10,537 nt of DNA from Phoronis ovalis. Taxonomy: Eukaryota > Phoronida > Phoronidae. The notes below the pieces were generated by a model that saw nothing but the letters and a program-made list of their open reading frames with translations, searched no databases and was not told the origin of the DNA. Shown one piece after another: positions 7,144 through 10,537 of this stretch; the stretch's first letter is position 1, and each line of letters opens with the position of its first letter. The position numbers and the translations under genes are program-made. The stretch spans positions 1 through 10,537 of the forward strand of contig JAOXYB010043904.1 in NCBI GenBank assembly GCA_028565635.1, in the 5' to 3' direction.

Positions 7144-7281
7144 ATGCAGCTCGCAGACGGAATGAGATACTTCTTCAGCAAGCGCATGACGATCGCAAAG
7201 TGCAACCGGTACATTGACCATGTCAAACAAAAAGTTATCCCGGCTATTATCGAGAAGAAAGGCGAGGCAACTGGTTTCTGA

Positions 7282-8186
7282 TGTGCAATATTTCAAATCA
7301 CTCTACCAGAAATTAAACTGTATTGTTGCGTAATAATTAATTTTTAGGTGACATTTAATTGGACTCGAATAACATAGAACTTGCATTTATATTAAAAATA
7401 AAATATTCATTTCAATATATCAACATCTTGTTAATAGGTAATACGGAATGTAAATACGTTATGCTGTAAATAGGTTTTCTATGTTCAAATAAATGCAGAG
7501 TATTATTCAACTAAATTACTGTTAATTTATTTTGCTATTTATTACACCATGCAGGTATCGACTTCTAGTTGAAAGGCAAACCCAGCTGTTTAACATGCGT
7601 GGTTGACTGTCAATATGGATTCTCTGCGGCAATATAAAGCCTATATAATTACAACAGCATTCCTTTAATTCACACAGATACACCATTACCAATAAATGCG
7701 CACATCTTCAATTGTGTATCGGTTGTTCTAAGTCAGTAGAACAACATAATTATAGGAAATCCCTGTCACTGGAATAATTCTAATAATTCCCGTTACATAT
7801 CTAATTAGTAATCTTTTCATGCATGTGTGCCTGTAATTGTGAGCGGCAAAAAAATAAAAGGCGTTAATTGTAAAATAAGGAATGTAAATATCACAGCTAC
7901 GATAAATATCACAGCAAAAACCTGCTACTGTTATATGACGATTGCTGATTATATCATTAAATCATTTCGTGGTCGAGTGTAACGAATTTCCCGTTACTGC
8001 ATCCACATGTGCAATAAATGTGTTCTAAATATACTATAATAATCTTATTTGCTAATAATGGATAATAACGGTCCTACTGAGTATCTAATCTGGGGCGAAC
8101 TAGTCCGAAAGTAAGCGAGTACAACTGAAAGCGTTCGTAAAATTTTCGTGAAGGAACGATGAATGTCAGTCACAGCAGGTTTTCAC
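7282..8186 (+). other. Right trailer of the Tc1 element, non-coding
   Basis: About 900 bp lie between the transposase stop and the right array. AATAAA-type signals near 7396-7402 could polyadenylate the transposase mRNA. A perfect 9 bp hairpin, GTTGTTCTA/TAGAACAAC with a six-base loop, sits at 7722-7745. No second ORF or nested element could be recognised. Confidence 0.5.
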
Positions 8187-8306
8187 ACCATACTCTGACC
8201 GTACTCTGACCGTATTCTGACCGTCCTCTGGCCATACTCCGGCCGTCCTCAGACCGTTCTCTGGCCGTTCTCAGTAAAGACGTTAAGTTTATAAATACTG
8301 GTACTG
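8187..8306 (-). repeat. Right TIR with 7.7-copy 11 bp subterminal array
   Basis: Read on the - strand from 8306, the 24 bp TIR is followed, from 8271 down to 8187, by units of the same 11 bp consensus AGWACGGYCAG: AGAACGGCCAG, AGAACGGTCTG, AGGACGGCCGG, AGTATGGCCAG, AGGACGGTCAG, AATACGGTCAG, AGTACGGTCAG, AGTATGGT. It has three more units than the left end, so the two ends are unequal and the array evidently expands or contracts. Confidence 0.92.
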
Positions 8307-8399
8307 TATATTCAGGTAAATATATTATGCTGGTACCAGAGGTGGCACTGAGTCACAAAGGTCCATTTTTACATTAAAAATTATCGAGCAAATGCTTAC

Positions 8400-8513
8400 C
8401 CGGACCCGCTGTCCTCCGGGCTCACAAAGCCACGGAATTGGAAATTGGGGAAGACATTGGGCATAATTTTGGACGACCAATGCTGCAACGAATAGGATTG
8501 CTAACCACTTCAT
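8400..8513 (-). CDS. Signal-peptide exon of a small secreted cysteine-containing peptide
   Basis: The exon runs 8521 to 8400 after a strong acceptor (ttttttgttttag) and ends at a canonical donor CGG|GTAAGC. Its ATG (8511-8513) lies eight bases into the exon. The 38 coded residues start with MKWLAILFVAALVVQNYA, a typical signal peptide (K2, hydrophobic core 3-14). The likely cut is after A18, leaving an N-terminal Gln that could cyclise. The mature part begins QCLPQFPIPWLCEPGGQ and ends with RVR, with Cys at 20 and 30, and the frame leaves the exon in phase 0. It would enter the secretory pathway. Short mature part, paired Cys and Pro content fit a defence, venom-type or signalling peptide, but the family is not recognised. 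The remaining exon(s) were not identified: a Tc1 element begins 93 bp past the donor in the downstream intron. Confidence 0.6.
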
Positions 8514-8599
8514 GATGATTTCTAAAACAAAAAATTGTTTAACGTGCAGATATTGAAAGCAGCTAGATGCAAACAATACACCTGATGAGAAAGAATGTA

Positions 8600-9070
8600 C
8601 TCAGTCTGAATAAATCCACCCGTTAGTGTTCCGTACCTTATCAACTAACGTCTGGGCTTAACCATAGTCAATTTTCATTTATTATCTCGAAAGACAGAAG
8701 CAAAATAATGCCTTTATATCTATATAAAGTGTCAAGAAAATCTTGAAACCAATCAAATTGCAGCTTGCAGTTATAGGTATAACAGCGGACTAAGCGGACA
8801 CGGGGTCGAAGACATACATTCTGTTCTGCCGGAGTTATTCTATAGTCCGCTAAGCAAAAAGCAAGCTCCCGGCGATACCTATTCAGAATGAGTCATAATG
8901 ATAGAATAGACGTGGTAGGCGACGATGGATCATCAAAGTCGGGTTAAAAGTTTAATGACGTAATTATTTCGTTCTTGCAAAATTGAAGGAATATAGCAAC
9001 TATGGTTAAGCCCAGACGTTAGTTGAGAAGGTACGGAACATTAACGGATGGATTTATTTAGACTGGAGTG
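8600..9070. mobile_element. 471 bp MITE with ~70 bp terminal inverted repeats, TA-flanked
   Basis: The left arm 8600-8668 pairs with the right arm 8999-9070 over about 70 bp with few mismatches, sharing blocks such as GTTCCGTACCTT and AACTAACGTCTGGGCTTAAC. TA flanks both ends (8598-8599 and 9071-9072), as for Tc1/mariner-derived MITEs. The ends read CTCAGTCTGAATAAATCC and, inverted, CACTCCAGTCTAAATAAATC, so the left terminus has lost a few bases. An inner inverted repeat AGCGGACTA (8784-8792) / TAGTCCGCT (8843-8851) sits near the centre. No ORF was found. It lies in the first intron of the secreted-peptide gene and its TIRs are unrelated to those of the large Tc1 element. Confidence 0.88.
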
Positions 9071-9072
9071 TA

Positions 9073-9432
9073 TCCTAATGTTGCTATCTGATTATGAGTT
9101 AAAAATTAGTTACGTCGTCTACCCCTATATATTCTGATTAAAAACATATATTATTTAGTATCGATGTAGTTTGCAATTTCAAAAGTAAATAAATAAAGAA
9201 AAGAAAATGCAGTCTGACTTGTACAATAAACATGGTGAGAAAGAATGTACCGTGATGTATACACCAACATGTATATAGTAATTCAAAATAAATATCAAGA
9301 GTGTTTTTGGCTTCTTAAACCATTTTTCAATTGTTTGTGCACACATGAAATCATAAGAGTCAAAACGGCACTTAGAGGTAGTTGATAGTGTGCAAATTTG
9401 AATATTTTTAATATAGCAATTTTGGATAAAAA
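9073..9432. other. Intron 1 sequence, no gene seen
   Basis: This is AT-rich sequence within the proposed 1255 bp intron. It contains a second copy of TGAGAAAGAATGTAC at 9236-9250 (first at 8586-8600). The - strand frame open at 9295-9504 overlaps the hairpin at 9433-9558 and has no coding features. Confidence 0.4.
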
Positions 9433-9558
9433 GGTTTTCGAATTGGGACTGATTTTTACATGGAGTAAAAGTTGACTGGCGACAGATGTCTCTGGGGTTT
9501 TCACAGGTGTCTTACCTGTCGCCAGCTAACTTTTAAAATTAGGCCCAAGTTGAAAAGC
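9433..9558. repeat. 126 bp imperfect inverted repeat (foldback, MITE-like)
   Basis: The left arm 9433-9485 and right arm 9516-9558 form a long stem. The inner 19 bp (AAAAGTTGACTGGCGACAG against CTGTCGCCAGCTAACTTTT) have a two-base difference. The outer part aligns GGTTTTCGAATTGGG with inverted CCCAAGTTGAAAAGC, after a bulge of about 10 bases (acatggagt) in the left arm. The spacer is 30 bases. The right arm edge contains a CAG|GTAAGA donor on the - strand. It could be a solo foldback MITE or a transcribed hairpin. Confidence 0.7.
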
Positions 9559-9776
9559 ATACACAAAACATTCAAATATGCACATTATCAAATGCCTGTA
9601 AGACCGCTTTGGCTTTCCTGATTTCATATTGCATCAAAACAGAAAAATTGGTTTAAGATACCAAAAACAAGGTTTATTTGGAATTGAACTTTAATTAGTA
9701 TATTGATGCGGCTTATGCATATGTTAGTAAGAGTAATGCAACTTTCCATAGCGACTAGAGAAATGAACAGTCTTAC

Positions 9777-9830
9777 CTTCCGAAGAAAACCTGAACGTGT
9801 GTACAGTTGAATGACGGTTGTCTTCAATCT
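9777..9830 (-). other. Probable 5' UTR exon of the secreted-peptide gene
   Basis: It would start near an initiator-like TCAGATT (A at 9830) about 34 bp from a TATAAA. It ends at a near-perfect donor AAG|GTAAGA (exon end 9777). No ATG in it leads into the signal-peptide frame, so it is read as non-coding. Splicing to the acceptor at 8522 would remove a 1255 bp intron. The link to the coding exon is inferred from strand, order and splice signals. Another CAG|GTAAGA donor at 9515-9516 could serve an alternative first exon. Confidence 0.4.
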
Positions 9831-9858
9831 GATACTATAATTCTGAAAATACTACGAA

Positions 9859-9864
9859 TTTATA
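9859..9864 (-). promoter_or_regulatory. TATA box of the secreted-peptide gene
   Basis: On the - strand GGCT-TATAAA-TTCG lies 34 bp before the initiator-like TCAGATT at 9832-9826 and just upstream of the donor-bearing exon. A second TATA-like word, TATTTATA, lies at 9893-9900. TATA words are frequent in AT-rich DNA; spacing to the Inr and donor is the main support. Confidence 0.35.
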
Positions 9865-10090
9865 AGCCAATTTACTGACGTCTATAAATACACCGCCTGG
9901 TATTGATGAAAGCTAACTGCTGATCATCCGATATTACTACTTTTGACTTCTTTAATTACAAATATTAAAGCGAACTAAAGTAATTAAGGATGCAGGTTAT
10001 TAATTTTTGCTTCAGATGAATAAGCCGAAGGACTTTCCAGGAAACTTCTACTACTTATAATGGACCCCTATCAAGCATCTTTCAAATTTT
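9865..10090. other. Upstream region of the peptide gene, nothing else recognised
   Basis: This is AT-rich sequence between the TATA box and the satellite array. It would hold the peptide gene's upstream regulatory DNA, but no recognisable motif cluster or ORF was found. Confidence 0.4.
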
Positions 10091-10093
10091 AAA

Positions 10094-10130
10094 AAGCACA
10101 AGATAGAAACAAATTTAAAAATTTGTGCTT
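10094..10130. repeat. Short inverted repeat at the satellite boundary
   Basis: AAGCACAA (10094-10101) and TTGTGCTT (10123-10130) form a perfect 8 bp stem around a 21-base spacer, ending three bases before the array starts. A hairpin bordering a minisatellite is seen in some Helitron-like and pearl-type elements, but no CTRR end or other hallmark was confirmed. Confidence 0.5.
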
Positions 10131-10133
10131 AAA

Positions 10134-10537
10134 TTATGGTACACATTTATCTATTAATCTTGAATTCTGGTACACATTTATCTATTAATTTTGAATTATG
10201 GCACACATTTAACTATTAATCTTGAATTCTGGTACACATTTATCTAGTAATCTTGAATTATGGTACACATTTACCTATTAATCTTGAATTATGGCACACA
10301 GTTAACTATTAATCTTGAATTATGGTACACATTTATCTATTAATCTTGAATTATGGCACACATTTAACTAGTAATCTTGAATTATGGTACACATTTATCT
10401 ATTAATCTTGAATTATGGTACACATTTACCTATTAATTTTGAATTATGGCACACATTTAACTATTAATCTTGAATTATGGTACACATTTATCTATTAATC
10501 TTGAATTATGGTACACATTTATCTATTAATCTTGAAT
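10134..10537. repeat. 31 bp satellite array, 13 units, running off the window
   Basis: The unit ttatggtacacatttatcta-ttaatcttgaa repeats with an exact 31 bp period from 10134 to the last base. Variation is confined to a few sites: T/C in ggTacac, T/A/C in tttaTcta, T/G in ctaTtaat, C/T in aatCttg, A/C in ttAtgg and one T/G in acaTtta. The two changes ggC and ttaA always occur together (units 3, 6, 8 and 11). No unique spacers exist, so it is not a CRISPR. The true length is unknown because the array continues past the window. Confidence 0.97.

Larger units (their letters stand above)
5948..7281 (+). pseudogene. Tc1-like DDE transposase, three exon blocks, frameshifted
   Basis: It is a DDE transposase that would bind the TIRs and cut and paste at TA. 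Recognisable blocks in order are: the N-terminal helix-turn-helix from MVYSAYVKERI (5948) through NGYKPKVIYDILT to FGVLKRGKAGG; in another frame RNPG...VEAMELEKM; then MSVSELQKLLEAN (6186-6225). After a gap (intron 1, 6226-6454) comes HPHLSVETIRKERRKY (from 6456). Next is NDPKHTS with the second catalytic Asp (6730-6732). A +1 frameshift and a stop precede NNINWWKTPA and SPDANLIENVW (to 6841), with the third acidic residue at 6830-6832. The frame then runs to HSK at 6889. After intron 2 (6890-7143) an intact 45-codon exon reads MQLADGMRYFFSKRM...KCNRYIDHV...KKGEATGF to TGA. The region with the first Asp is missing or unrecognisable: only about 225 bp lie between RRKY and NDPKHTS, where about 350 are expected. 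It is non-functional. Confidence 0.9.
5392..8306 (+). mobile_element. Tc1/mariner-type DNA transposon, complete ends, 2915 bp
   Basis: TA dinucleotides flank the element (5390-5391 and 8307-8308), as expected for IS630/Tc1/mariner integration. The outer 24 bp are inverted with one mismatch: the left begins CGGTACCAGTATTTATAA and the right, inverted, CAGTACCAGTATTTATAA. Inside the TIRs lie arrays of an 11 bp unit. A decayed, intron-containing Tc1-like transposase lies between, on the + strand. At 2.9 kb it is longer than the usual ~1.3-1.7 kb Tc1 element. The excess comes from two introns, about 480 bp of left leader and about 900 bp of right trailer. The good TIRs mean the copy may have been mobilised in trans even though its own transposase is broken. 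Confidence 0.92.

Noticed and set aside
9295-9504. 69-codon minus strand open frame
   Set aside because: It begins in the loop and left arm of the foldback at 9433-9558 and has no coding signature; lies within the proposed intron.
9624-9827. 67-codon minus strand open frame starting in the 5' UTR exon
   Set aside because: It crosses the consensus donor at 9776/9777 and continues into AT-rich intron; the residues look like translated intron.
10134-10537. CRISPR-like regular repeat
   Set aside because: The 31 bp units are directly contiguous with no unique spacers, and the window is eukaryotic; it is a satellite array.

Overview
This is a eukaryotic, almost certainly animal, genomic window. 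It is AT-rich, roughly one-third GC by eye. It has no long open frames, but it has short exon-like islands with canonical GT..AG signals, AATAAA signals, a TATA box, and many decayed DNA transposons and short repeats. The GGGG/CCCC-ended non-autonomous elements with repeated 'gtagcaatcc' or 'taaaaatca.accct' units resemble, from memory, repeats of cnidarians and some other marine invertebrates. I would guess a marine invertebrate but cannot place it further.

Layout. 1-2000 is repeat debris: two patches of a degenerate ~32 bp repeat, a candidate inverted-repeat-bounded element (421-1705), a hammerhead-like motif (601-645) and a pair of abutting hairpins (1972-2007). 2225-2476 is a 126 bp tandem duplication. 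3091-3224 looks like the last exon of an unknown + strand gene, with an AATAAA downstream. 3775-4038 holds the last two exons of an unknown - strand gene. That gene is interrupted or abutted at its upstream end by a 380 bp TIR element (4039-4418) flanked by a 3 bp AGT repeat. 4820-5059 is an exon-like open stretch (+). 5067-5201 looks like the tail of a retrotransposon reverse transcriptase ORF (-).

The centrepiece is a complete Tc1/mariner-type element, 5392-8306, flanked by TA. It has 24 bp outer TIRs, followed inside by arrays of an 11 bp unit, 4.7 copies on the left and 7.7 on the right. Its transposase (5948-7281, +) is recognisable from the N-terminal helix-turn-helix to the C-terminal ...GEATGF end. 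It is split by two introns whose phases fit exactly, and it is broken by frameshifts and stops.

Right of this element lies a small secreted-peptide gene on the - strand: TATA box near 9860, non-coding exon 9777-9830, and signal-peptide exon 8400-8521 with a strong donor. Intron 1 contains a 471 bp TA-flanked MITE (8600-9070) and a long imperfect hairpin (9433-9558). The Tc1 element sits in intron 2, antisense to the gene, 93 bp past the donor, so the remaining exons are displaced by about 2.9 kb or lie outside the window. The window ends inside a 31 bp satellite array (10134-10537) whose variants follow a five-unit higher-order period.
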